Of a stretch of 64,000 nt of DNA, positions 1 to 10,090 are shown piece after piece. Where the stretch lies: the NCBI GenBank assembly GCA_013423325.1, contig BLJB01000227.1, positions 66,917 to 130,916 on the forward strand. The letters are read 5' to 3'. The notes below the pieces were generated by a model. It was not told the origin of the DNA, ran no database searches, and worked only from the letters and a program-made list of their open reading frames with translations. Source of the stretch: Usnea hakonensis. Lineage: Eukaryota > Ascomycota > Lecanoromycetes > Lecanorales > Parmeliaceae. A program made the translations under genes and the position numbers. Positions within the stretch are counted from its first letter, which is position 1; each line of letters begins with the position of its first letter.

Positions 1-1259
1 TACAACCGGGTCAAGCAACTGGGAGATGTCAAACATGGCATTCAAACAGTTTGCGTGGTTGGGGAACGGAACAAATTTTACAATACTAGTCTTGACCGGG
101 AGAAAAGGCTCAAGTCCATACCATACAACGCGAACGTGGCGCTCAAAGTGAACATCAAGAATGGTGGAACAAATCACGTGCTCAAACATAGTCAGCTAGG
201 CTTTATCAACGAAGGGACGACAATGGTGGTCGGCATAGATGTGACCCATCCATCTCCCGGATCGGGATTCAGTGCGCCTAGCGTGGCTGCCATGGTCGCC
301 AGTGCTGACGAGAATCTGGCTTAGTGGCTAGCAGAGATCCGTGTCAATCCAGCCCGTCAAGAAAAGGTCGATACGCTTAGTTCCATGCTTCAAGAACATT
401 TGATGTATTGGTACAAGAAGCATGAAGAATATCCAGAAAAGCTCCTGATATATCGCGATGGAGTTTCGGAAGGCCAGTATCAGATGGTATTTGATGAAGA
501 GCTGCCACAGCTACGAGCTGCATGCAAGTCAGTCTACGGGGGAAAGAAAGCTCCTTGCATTACCTTGATCATTGTTGGCAAACGTCACCACACGCGGTTT
601 TACCGAACAGATAGGCTCACGAAAAATGTCTACGATGGAAATCACGGAAAAGATGGCAACCCATCTTATGGAACTGTGAGTACTTTTCCTTGCATGTCAA
701 CTTTCCTTATAGCCATCCGGTACCTAGGGTTTCTCGACTCTTTTACAGCTCCTAATCTAGACCACCCGCCCTTCCCCCCCCTCTGCTCCACCTCCTTCCC
801 AACCCATCTCTCCTCTCCGCGCCTTTCTTGTCAACTTGCACCCGCGAAATCTACTAAATCTAAACCCAGGTTGTCGATACCGAAATTGTAGATCCGGACC
901 GCAATTGGGACTTTTACCTACAATCACACACAGCCCTTGCCGGAACTGCCCGTCCGGCACACTACTACGTCCTCTTGGACGAAATATTCGAGCAGGAGGA
1001 GATTCCTCAACCCTTCCAGAACGCCTCCGATTACCTCTACAGCATAACTTACAACATGTGCTATCTTTTCTGTCGAGCGACTATGTCCGTTAGTATCCCT
1101 CCGCCCGTTTATTATGCAGACATTGCATGTGAGAGGGGAAGGCGCTGGAACAGTAGGGTCTTTGATTCGACAGAAAGCGAGGTCAGCAGTGACTATGAGC
1201 TTCAGGATAGGCACGTCACGGTTCATGACAATCTGAAGAAGACGATGTTTTACATCTGA
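1..1259 (+). pseudogene. Argonaute (QDE-2-like), C-terminal PIWI part, one premature TAG
   Basis: Argonaute is the slicer/guide-binding protein of RNA silencing. The 5' part lies outside the window; what remains is about 354 codons of the PIWI domain. Exon a is 1-675 and exon b is 870-1259 (TGA), joined by a 194-bp intron 676-869 (GTGAGT..CAG) that restores the conserved YGTVVD junction. Visible family motifs are GIDVTHPSPGS (first catalytic Asp), IYRDGVSEGQY (second catalytic Asp), RHHTRFYRTD, and GTARPAHYYVL (catalytic His), so the slicer residues seen here are retained. The frame is open throughout except for TAG at 322-324 (..NLA*WLAE..), where homologues would be expected to carry Gln; a single CAG-to-TAG transition explains it. 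No frameshift is seen. Either the gene was recently inactivated by RIP or this is a sequence error. The family is certain; the pseudogene status rests on one base. Confidence 0.9.
676..869 (+). other. Intron in Argonaute gene
   Basis: The GTGAGT donor follows the ACT codon and the acceptor is CCCAG. Splicing joins PSYGT to VVDTEIVD in frame, as expected for PIWI domains. The intron carries a long pyrimidine-rich stretch around 765-830 and a TACTAAAT-like branch site at about 852-859. Confidence 0.85.
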
Positions 1260-1520
1260 TATCGAGTTCATCAAGGAGATTACGAAGTGATTTTGATGAG
1301 AGAAGGGCGAGGGAGGGGTTGCTAAATTAGATCCCATCACATAGAAATTAAAATTAGGATGTAGCGAAGACTATGATAACAATAAATCATACAGTAACGA
1401 CTAACGAATCAATCGCACCCTCTACCTGGCCCAAATCATGTAAATGTATAGTCAAAAGCATTGGCCATACTACCATTCAATCATTTACTCTTGTAACGAT
1501 CCAGAGCAAGCACTATCCTG

Positions 1521-1547
1521 CTTGCTTGCTTGCTTGCTTGCTTGCTT
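1521..1547. repeat. (CTTG)n microsatellite
   Basis: About six to seven uninterrupted CTTG units are visible. Confidence 0.9.
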
Positions 1548-2744
1548 CCATTTGCATACTCTGCTGTTCGCGTACTCACAGGTTAAGGCAAGATGGCGGA
1601 CATAGAAGGGAAAGGAAAAGGGAAAAGGGAAAGGAAAGGAAAGGAAAGAAAGGGCAAAGATCATATTAGTAACGAGATTTAGATAATCTTAGAAAGCCGT
1701 AATGAAATCTCTCTTATCTACCTTTTTATCTTTCCTTCTCTCTCCACATCGTAGCATTGGATTTTGCCCAGACAAGAGCGTTTTACTCAAGCTTCGTTTT
1801 GAAAGCTGCCTAATCCCTGCCACGACGCTTGTAGTTCTAAAAGATAATAGAGTAGAGACTTTTTCGTCTGGCGTTGACGCTGATGGTAAGTCTGAAAGTC
1901 TTTGAGCAGGGATGGTTCAAGTTAAGACGTCGATTCTAAGTACGCAATAGCCCTTATTTAGCGCGCCGAACTCGCACGAAAAGCGGAAATCGGCGTCGCC
2001 GGTCTAAACGAGCAGCTGCTCGCAGGATTCAATGTCTCGTGATCCCGCAGAATTGCCGCTTCGGTCATCATCGAACGTCACCACGCTGTCGAAATTCGAG
2101 TACATTGGGGACCGGGTTGAGATGGCTAAATTGTGTCTAAGCTCCCACCAGGAGTCGGCGTAGGCGAGTGCGTCCGGCGATGACTGCTGTAGGGCATCAA
2201 GAAGGGGAATAGGGCTTAGAGAGCGATCCGGGGTAGACGGAGGGAAGCAGATGTAAATGGGTACCGGCGAGAAGAATAAGCTAATTAGTAAGAGGTTTTC
2301 GACCAGCCGCTAAAGATACAAGCTACCGGCAATAAAGATAAGCGCATCCTGTTTCCTGGTCGAACCTGATTCGATAGCGGTTTCTGAAGAAGCTTGCCTT
2401 CCGTAGGATGTACGCGATTTACGAAGGTCTTGCAGGGGCTTTTGGGTCCAACTTCAACACGCTGCTTCAATTTTCATACAATGAGCCCAGCCCCTTGCTT
2501 AGTTTCTGCCGCCTTGGCCTTTAGGAAAGGATGGTTATTGGTAAACTAAAGATCTGCAACCATCCCATCCAGGTTACTGTAAGTTTCTAGGAAGAGTCCC
2601 TCGCAGGCTTTAAAAGTATTTGCGTCCGTCATTTGTATACATGAAATCTTCTTGGATGGGCATGAGTGGATTTTTGCATAGCCAGATAGCAGACTCACCG
2701 AACAAGGGCAGAGACGCGAGGATTGGTATGTTAGTGATCATCGT

Positions 2745-2805
2745 TCGCAACAGTAGGACTGGGGGTTAGTGATTTCGGATATCGCATATCGCATGACTTG
2801 GCCAT
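2745..2805 (+). repeat. Dispersed repeat R2, copy 1
   Basis: About 50 bp beginning ACAGTAGGACTGGGGG and containing GATATCGCATATCGCAT is nearly identical to the reverse complement of 21375-21426. Similarity stops on both sides. The element type is unknown. Confidence 0.7.
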
Positions 2806-3283
2806 GGCATAAGAATAAGGAGGATTGGAGAACAGTTTTCCAATCTTCGAAGGGTACGATACGTGGCTGACATGAGAAGGATGACTGTGTTCTTGTGTTC
2901 TGGAGCAAATGTCATGAGCCAAGGAGATGATTCGGCTATATCTTGGAGAGTAGAGGCTGTTGAAACACCTGTTCGATGCGAGTACTAGATGTAAACGAAA
3001 AGTACATTATCAAATTAGACTCGGTGAGGCCCAGGTCTAGACTGGGTCTTTGATTAACACAAAACGGCCAAAGACACAATACATCTGTCTAATAGAGAAC
3101 GAGCTGTGAGCGTTGCGGTGCTTTGGATGCTTAATGGAATTGGGCCAGCGCATGAGCTATTAAAGAAGAGAATCGCATTCATGGTATACAGATGGCTGCC
3201 CTTGCGTTCAATCTGTCTCTGCCTCCTTGCATCAAAACTTGACACACTTCATTATGTCCACGATATAGAGCCGGGTAATTTCC

Positions 3284-5070
3284 TTAACGTTTGCCTATTA
3301 CCGGTGAAGACTGAACGCTGGATCCTCTGCACAGATTACGTTTGAACTCCTTCGTCGCGTGATGGATGTGTTCGATTTCTCGAAGACCTATTCGAAAAGC
3401 TGGAGAGTCCTGAGGAAGAGCCAAGCCCGCGTGCAGGATGTGAGGGTTGGTACCATTAGATTCAAAGGAGCCTGTGATTCGAGGGAACAGCATAAAGGAT
3501 TTTGAAGGCAGTTGGTTCACAAGTACTTCGTTGGGCAAGTTTGCCGCCGTAAAGTCATTTGTCGCGACGTCCTCGATAAAGTCCCATTGCTGCCAATCAC
3601 CTGTCGAAGGGTCGTAGTCGAAATGGACCCGACAACTGTCCTTTCGAAGGGCACTCCAGAGCTTGATAGCCATGCTTGTGATCTCGGCAAGCTTGGCAGG
3701 TAGTCGTTCACTGGCCGAACTCCGTAAATGATGTAGTACGTCCAAGGTTTCATCGACGATGCCGTCCTGGCTAGGTTCAGTGGAGACATTGCTTATTGCC
3801 GAGGGAGCATGTGAACCAAGATGATCAAGTTTGTCAACCGTCGTCAACCGCCAGGACAAATCTTGGCTCGAAGTCGCCGCTGGAACGTTTGAGATGGCGT
3901 CCAGAATCGAATCCATTGGCTGTATATCAGACTTACGATCCACTGCCACCATCGGTTCTGCGAAATATTGTCGCCCTATGATAGAGATAATCCTCGTCGA
4001 TAGAAAGTTTTGGATGGCGTATGCCCGTAGGGAGGTGGCAACACGGCTTTCAGAAGACAGTGGCGAATATTTGAAAATCTCACTGGCGCTGAATAGCTTA
4101 TTCTGAACCACATCGCTGTCCAACTGTGAACGATGTCAACAACGCTGTCTTAGGGCAGTCCCATTTGTATCAATCAGCGTACCGGCTGTGGATCCTCTGG
4201 TAGGATTCTGAACTCATTGATCGTTACATCTTGAATACGCTCCCACAATTGGTGAAAGCCCTCGGTACTAAGATCCCCAATCAGTCGCGACTTAAGAGAG
4301 GTGGACGAGATCAATAAATACTAGTATTTAGGGGTCTGCGGCGACACCGTCAAGGCCGCATTGATCTCGTGGAGTTGTGCTTCCAGGCGCTTGATGTGGG
4401 ATTGGGAGCTTCTTTTATCGAGTTCCAAAACCTCCTTTTGTTGGTTCAAGTTCTGCTGGGTCTGTGCATTTTTCTCCTCGACTTTCTTGATTGCATCTTT
4501 CAGTCCATCTTTATCTATCACCAGATCTTCTATCCTCTTCTCGAGCCCTTCCTTTATTTGCTTGACTTTAGTCTTAAATTTGTCCGAGATTTCTTGCTTT
4601 GCTTCACTGATCTCCGTCTCCTTTTGTCTTTTCATTGTTGATTGCATTGCCTTACGCGTGTCATCCACACTTGCTTGTTCCTTTCTAACCGTCTCTTTCT
4701 CTCGCTCGAGCTGGCAGGCGCTGGCTTGGTACGCGTCGTTCTCCTTCTGAAGTCTTATCATCTCTTGATCCTTCCGGAACATCAAGTCGTTCACTATAGT
4801 GTTGAGCTCGTCGATCTTGGCCTGCTGGCGAATACAGAGACCATATATACTCTCGACGTCACTAATCTCTTCACGATAGCCGTGTGCGAAACGAAGGATC
4901 TTGGATATCTGGCGTACGGCGACTAAGCCCGCGTCCACGGCCTCTGACGGTAGGTCCCCAAAGCTGGCATTGGACGAAGCCCGGGAGATCGTTACACTCC
5001 CTTTGCCTTTTCCTACAGGAGGATCTTTCCCGTTTGTTTCAGTCAAGTTCTTCGAGTCTCTTGGTCCCAT
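3284..5070 (-). CDS. Coiled-coil protein of unknown function (in-frame TAG or alternative intron)
   Basis: The start was placed at the ATG 5070 (MGPRDSKN) because the open frame upstream of it looks non-coding. Exon 1 runs 5070 to 4183; intron 4182-4124 (59 bp, GTACGC..CACAG) joins in phase 0 to exon 2, 4123-3284 (TAA). The N-terminal half has a low-complexity head, then a long charged coiled coil (roughly residues 90-240, rich in K/E/Q heptads). The C-terminal half looks globular (LIGDLSTEGFHQLWERIQ and onward). The frame is interrupted once by TAG at 4323-4321, immediately after PQTPKY. Two readings are possible: a CAG-to-TAG mutation, or a 54-bp in-frame intron 4321-4268 (GTATTT..CTGAT..TTAG) that removes the stop. 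I do not recognise the family and infer no function. A structural or scaffold role is possible from the coiled coil alone. Confidence 0.6.
4124..4182 (-). other. Intron in coiled-coil gene
   Basis: 59 bp, donor GTACGC and acceptor CACAG on the minus strand, joining two open frames in phase 0. Confidence 0.7.
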
Positions 5071-5974
5071 CTTGATAGCAGTTAGTCCGGGGCAGACGAA
5101 AGGGGCTGGATTCGCAGCACAGCTCTCGCAAATCAAAACAGAAATCGAGATGAACTGAGAACGGCATGACGAGGGAGAATATGGGGAGACAGAAGGGGGA
5201 CAGACTCTTGAAATCCGACGAGACGCTACTGGAGCCAAGGTTTTGCTCATAGAGAGAGCGTCGAAGACGGCACGAGCGACAATCTTGCTTTTGGCAATAC
5301 CATCATTCCGCTTCTTTGGAGGCTTTGGGACGTAGAGTCTGCCCATCAGTCTTTTGTCTAGGCCAGCGAGAACGTAAGGGAATGCAAGAGGCGCTGGAGC
5401 ACATGGAGATATCACTCGACCTACCCTCCATCAAGATCACAGCTATCGAGGGAAGCCGCGCGATGCTCTGTCGCACTTTACATGACGATACTGCCCACTC
5501 ATGGAGCATTGATGGGCCATTAGAGCCGCCACGTTGCACGTTGCGAGGGCCCTTGCGCTGCCATGCGCATGCTGACGGTCTGGGGTAAGTAATTCGCCAG
5601 AAAAGGTCTCCTGCATAACGCAGATCCAGGATCAAAGCGCGAACAGCCTCACGGAGAATTTCATGCGTAGCAAAATATAGTGTAGCCTGGTGGAGATAGG
5701 GACAAGGAAAACATGGTGACTGGTGGACAGAGCTGATGGCTGCGCAAGAATTTTCGGTAATCTGCAGGTGGACAGTTTGGTGTCAAGCATGAGGGGCTTT
5801 GGTGCATCATTTACCCGTGTCCATCCGCGGATACAACATACGCAAATGTAATACGTGGCCCAGTATCAACCACTACCACTACCACTACCACTACCACTAT
5901 GCCCCTTCCCCTTCCCTGGTCAATAGAGTATCGAATGATAGGTTACGTTGATGTTGGTCGTCCGCCAGCTTAGC
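5071..5974. other. Upstream region of the coiled-coil gene
   Basis: Overlapping open frames on both strands (to 5415 and 5635) show no recognisable protein features. A (CCACTA)n tract lies at 5870-5899. No gene is called. Confidence 0.5.
5870..5899. repeat. (CCACTA)n minisatellite
   Basis: About five consecutive CCACTA units. Confidence 0.85.
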
Positions 5975-5979
5975 TGGAT

Positions 5980-6086
5980 TGCGAAAAGACGTAGCTGCCA
6001 AGACTCTTCGGATAATGCTCTGCACACAAACACAGAACTAGGGCTGCCTTCCGAAGTTAGGGTTAGGGCTTGTCCCGTGACTTTCT
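5980..6086 (+). mobile_element. Diverged MITE copy (same family as 34502-34631)
   Basis: The core from GCCAAGACTCTTCGGATAAT through CTTCCGAAG and AGGGTTAGGGCTTGTCCC matches the intact MITE at 34.5 kb with scattered differences. The terminal inverted repeats are degraded (CGAAAAGACG against GACTTTC), so exact ends cannot be fixed. Confidence 0.75.
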
Positions 6087-6089
6087 TAA

Positions 6090-6800
6090 GGTACTTGACA
6101 GTACCTTGAGAAAACCGTAGTGCTACCGTACTGTTACCATTATTTTTTTACAACGTTACCGTATTGGTGAACCGCCTTTTGGTAAGCTATTGTAGAATAC
6201 GTAACCTAGAAATTACCGCTTAACGCTAAGCTACGTACTAGGATCTTAATACGTTACTACTCTTTTAGGCTTAGTGCTGCACGTATTATATATTTAGCGT
6301 GTATACCGACTTGGACCCTGACTTAGGACCCTTACTTAGAGGCTTACCCCTATCTACCACTACGATCGCAAGCCACAGCCCACAATCGCAAGCGCAAGTA
6401 CCCCGAGTTTCACCCCCGCGAGGAAATTCACTGAATCGCTCGATTCTGGCCTTATTTTTACAAGAATGTTAATAGCTCTCTAGTACTCGAACTCCCGAGT
6501 ACTACGCTTGGCGTACTTGGTAGTAATTTAGTAGTAATCCAATAATTCGGTAGTAATCTAATAATTTTGGTAGTACTACGGTATTTCTACTACTACGTAA
6601 CTTCGAATAATACGTGTTTAATAGAAGCGGCTTAATTAGTAGAAGCGGTTTATTTGGTAGAACGCTACTAGTTACAAGCGTACTATTTAAGAGATCTAGT
6701 ATTAAAACGGTATATTTTAGAAACCGCCAATTAACTATCTAATTATGAGCAACCGTAGTAATACCGTTCCAGCCATCCATAGAAGTCCGCTAAGGTAGTT
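6090..6800. other. AT-rich, probably RIP-decayed intergenic stretch
   Basis: Rich in TAGTA/TAATA words with short repeated units (GTAGAAGCGG twice near 6620-6655). No coding signal is seen on either strand. It is probably a decayed repeat. Confidence 0.5.
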
Positions 6801-6808
6801 TTTTGTTA

Positions 6809-6950
6809 TGTTGAAATCTATGTATGTGGATGTGGATATTTAAGAGGCATTGATTGATCTCCAGAAATCCCTTGGATCAGTCCTATTTGACATGCGGGCA
6901 GAACCCCTGACCACTACCAAGAGAAGGCTGGGAATTGGGACCCTAGGTAG
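6809..6950 (+). repeat. Dispersed repeat R1, copy 1
   Basis: The segment from TGTTGAAATCTATGTATGTGG to GAACCCCTGACCACT is the reverse-complement counterpart of 15151-15295 at roughly 85% identity by eye. This copy continues into a CCTAGGTAG sequence without a transposon, so it approximates an empty site for the 10035-15150 element. The R1 element type is unknown. Confidence 0.75.
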
Positions 6951-7122
6951 CCGGACCGGAACACATTTCCCTTCCTTTTCTACACCCGACGTTGTTCTCA
7001 TTCATGTGGCATGCTGCGGCCTTTAGTTGATTGGAGCTATCTGAACATCTGTGAAGGCCGGGAAGCTTACTACTCGGGAATGATGGTTGGAACTGTGAAA
7101 TCTTGAAATGTGTGCTTTGTAC

Positions 7123-7790
7123 CTAGTCACGCTGGACATGGTTGATTGATTCCAGTTCCCGCGAGACGGTGAGAAGACCGGGAATCTTCACACCGATAGC
7201 TTGGCCGATCCGGGCAATCTGTCCACAGATGCCTTCGATCTCCAGCGGGTGGCCGGTTAGCCGCCGACCTTGTAACATGCTTGGCTCAAACGCTGGAATC
7301 TTCCGCACAGTTTCAAAGGTGCCTAGAACGATTGAATCATCCGGTCTCGCTCCTAGAGCTTTTCCCACCGCCCGAGTTTCCCGGCCTAGTCGCATCGCGA
7401 TGGATCTCATGCGCGCGTCTTCCGCAATGACATGGCTAATGGCGTTGAAAAGCGACGCAGTGGTTTAAAAGATGCGTTTAAGATCATTTTCTTCCATCGT
7501 TCTACCTGAACTTTCTCAATCTCGGTGAAAGAAAACTCGTACCCGCAAGTTCAACTAGTCTTTGAGCCGCATACACTGACCTTTTGCACTTTGTAAGAGC
7601 ACCAACTTTGAACCAGTGTTGTTGCGTTCTGACATTCTCCTTGACAGAGCGAGGCGCTGTTCGTGTGACATTGGCATAGCAGATGGCGGACAGGACAGAG
7701 TTTTGCGGGTACGCCCGTTGCAACAGTGACTTGTTGAAGATGTATCGTCTTCCCCACCGAAAAATCCCGACCAAATCATCATCCTAGCCA
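7123..7790 (-). pseudogene. Ketopantoate reductase-like (ApbA/PanE) relic
   Basis: This family reduces 2-dehydropantoate with NADPH; fungal paralogues often sit beside secondary-metabolism genes. Minus-strand frames give, in order, LSAICYANVTRTAP, RTQQHWFKVGAL, QRLVELAGTSF, IEKVQVERWKKMILNASF, and then SHVIAEDARMRSIAMRLG and HPLEIEGICGQIARIGQAIG. This is the expected order for the C-terminal half of the NADP-reductase fold and the ApbA C-terminal domain. The segments lie in different frames (shifts near 7525 and near 7460), so it is not translatable. The N-terminal Rossmann part was not found. It is transcribed away from the polyketide synthase relic next door. Confidence 0.8.
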
Positions 7791-7869
7791 ATTAGCGCTT
7801 AAGTTTCTCCGTGTGATAGATCCATGTCCCCACTCCATGGTCATTTCGTGTGACTAAGAGCTGGGCGAG

Positions 7870-9990
7870 CATATCTATATCCCCGACCCTAGCGCTAGTC
7901 AAGAATTGTCGGCCGCTTTTATCTAGAAGAGGCTTCTACAGTCGCTGCAACTGCTGAGTCCAGTAAGTCAGAGATATTGCTGGTGCCTCTCTTTAAATTA
8001 GCTATTGCTCAAATTGAGCACAGGGACTGCCGAACACTGCCCGTCCATGGTTTGGCGCACTATTAGCGCTCCTCCACGTGTGCTGTAGTCGCTCAGAAGA
8101 AGAAGCTCATTATCGGCGTTCAAATCTAAAAACGGTTCTATCTTCTTGCCATCACATGCGCCGCATCTGCTCATAATTTATGATATTGAATCTATTACGG
8201 CAACAACGAATGCTGAACACTTGGATAGGTTTTATAGGTTAGTCGCCGATTATATCTAGGGCGACTGGCAAGTCTGTCTGGTCTAAGGAATTCGTATCTC
8301 TCTTGCGCCAAGCTCTTTACGAATGCCTACTGGAGCCCATGCGATGGTCCCGAGTTCACGAGAGCTTTCCCGAGCTTGTCGTATCGAGAGGTTTGGAGAT
8401 AGACTACCACTACACCGCTAGCGACCAGCCTCGAGCAGAGTCTATCTAGTGCTTTGAAACCTCCCACCACCGTCGATATAGTGTAAGTAAATTCGCTGAG
8501 GCGCACTATGCTACCCTCCACACCGGCTAGCAAGGCCAAATCTACTATTGTCGGGATGTCTCGAAGGTTTCCGGAAACGTAGAATCCCGAAGTATTCTGG
8601 GAACTTCACTATCAAGGGTTTGATGATTGTGAAGAGGCACCTGCTAAACCACGGAACCATGTCACTTATACCGACCTAAGCAGTCAAATTCATAGTAAGG
8701 GCCTTACCGAATAGGAATACTGGCTTGACTTCGCTAGCGAGTTCGATCCTCAACATTTCTTCCAAAGAAGCTCCACAAGTGGATCAGGCTTAGCGAATGG
8801 CTCTTATATCGACTCATAAAGCTCTTCAACAGGCTGGCTTCGTGGCAAATACGGCTCTTTCATCTCAGAACGATCGCGTTGGGATCTTCTATGGCGTCAC
8901 CGGTAACGAATATCTAGAGTGTAACAGTGGACAAAATGTTGATATATACTTCATCACGGGAAGTAACTGAGCTTTCATCCCGGGCCATATCAGCTTCTTT
9001 TTTTGAATTTCGCGGACTAATTTACACGAATGTCTTTACCTGCTCATCGAGTCTTGCAGCTATTCACGTAAGCTTCCTCCACACCTCCAGGCAAAAGTAT
9101 CCACCCACCGGTTTTATCAGCTGGCTTGTGACTCTCTGTGGAGGGGAGACTGCGATACTGCCGTGTTGGGTGGTACCAATATGATCTTCAATCCTGACGG
9201 TCACACGGGTCTTGACAAGGGATTTTTCCTGTCTCGAACAGGTAACTGCAAGACTATTGATGATAAGGCAGAGGGCGCGTACCGTGCTGACTGTAATTGT
9301 CAAGTGCCTTGATAATGCGATGGCTGAGACCGACCCTAACCTTGCCATTATCCTTGGCACCAAGACAAACCATTCAGCCACTTTCGACTCAGTAACAAGG
9401 CTCCATTTGGGCGCGCAGATCGACAACATGACTACCCTTTTCACCGAGTCCGGTATAGATTCAAGAATGGTCAGCTACGTCGAAATGTACGGAACCGGTA
9501 TACGGGTAAGCGCCGTACTTTTCCGCCTAGAAAAGGCGAGTATTCATGTCACTTAAGCTGGTGATTCCGTAGAGATGCAGTCGGTCTTCCGAAATTTTGT
9601 GCCTACCGAGTCTTTCCGTCCCCTACTCCATGCGGGATCAGCCAAGGCGAATATTGGTCATAGAGAAGGCGTTTCGGGCGTCACCAGTCTCGCAAAACCG
9701 CTACTGAAGATGCAGTATGACGCAATACCACCATCACTCGGTATCAAACCGGCTAGTAGAATCAGTCACAACTTCCCCGATTTTGATGCTCGTAACGCGC
9801 ATATTGCGGTTTGTCCCAAGCTATAGAAGCGGGCGTGAGAGCCACGTAGGGTCCTCATGATTCAGTGCTGCCGGCGGTAATCCCGCACTATCGATTGAAG
9901 ATGCCCCATAAGACCCATGTACTAGGATAGAGATCCTCGCACAAGCCACATAGTCTCTGTATCAGAACATGTACGGAGGTCTGCACAGTG
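7870..9990 (+). pseudogene. Non-reducing polyketide synthase relic (SAT-KS part)
   Basis: Fungal NR-PKSs make aromatic polyketides. The relic preserves KS motifs in order across several frames: TIVGMSRRFPET and FWELHYQGFD (8550-8640), QNDRVGIFYGVTGNEY (about 8870), TCSSSLAAIH (active-site Cys, about 9040), CDSLWRGDCDTAVLGGTN (9125-9180), GFFLSRTGNCKT, AIILGTKTNHSATF (about 9345), VSYVEMYGTG (His of HGTG changed to Tyr, about 9475), GSAKANIGH (about 9640), IPPSLGIK (about 9730) and FSAAGGNPALSIEDAP (about 9860). A weak SAT-like piece (SEILLVPLFKLAI, about 7965) and a SAT-KS linker precede the KS. Many stops and frameshifts are present. The AT, PT, ACP and TE domains are absent: similarity ends just before the transposon at 10035, suggesting truncation. 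Confidence 0.85.
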
Positions 9991-10034
9991 AGTTCCTGCA
10001 CCAAAGCCCTAGCCCTACCCAGTTCGGGTCTAGG

Positions 10035-10090
10035 TAGGGTGGACGACGGCTAGGTATATGACAAAATTAAACCTGATTTTTTTTTTTCTT
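10035..10090 (+). repeat. Left terminal inverted repeat
   Basis: Pairs with 15095-15150. Two mismatches in about 50 bp, both C/T transitions, fit RIP. Confidence 0.85.

Larger units (their letters stand above)
1260..3283. other. Intergenic region with simple repeats, no gene recognised
   Basis: No coding sequence is recognised here; the short open frames look like chance. It holds a (CTTG)n microsatellite at 1521-1547, a purine-rich AAAGGG tract at about 1608-1658, and one copy of a dispersed repeat (R2, 2745-2805) that recurs inverted near 21.4 kb. Confidence 0.6.

Noticed and set aside
3106..3345. Open frames overlapping the 3' end of the coiled-coil gene on the opposite strand
   Set aside because: They are antisense shadows without protein-like composition.
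4361..5158. Plus-strand hydrophobic Leu/Ser-rich frames opposite the coiled-coil gene
   Set aside because: They are the mirror of Lys/Glu-rich codons of the real minus-strand gene, not membrane proteins.
5303..5635. 110-codon minus frame and its plus-strand partner
   Set aside because: No motif, biased composition and overlap of open frames on both strands; probably chance.
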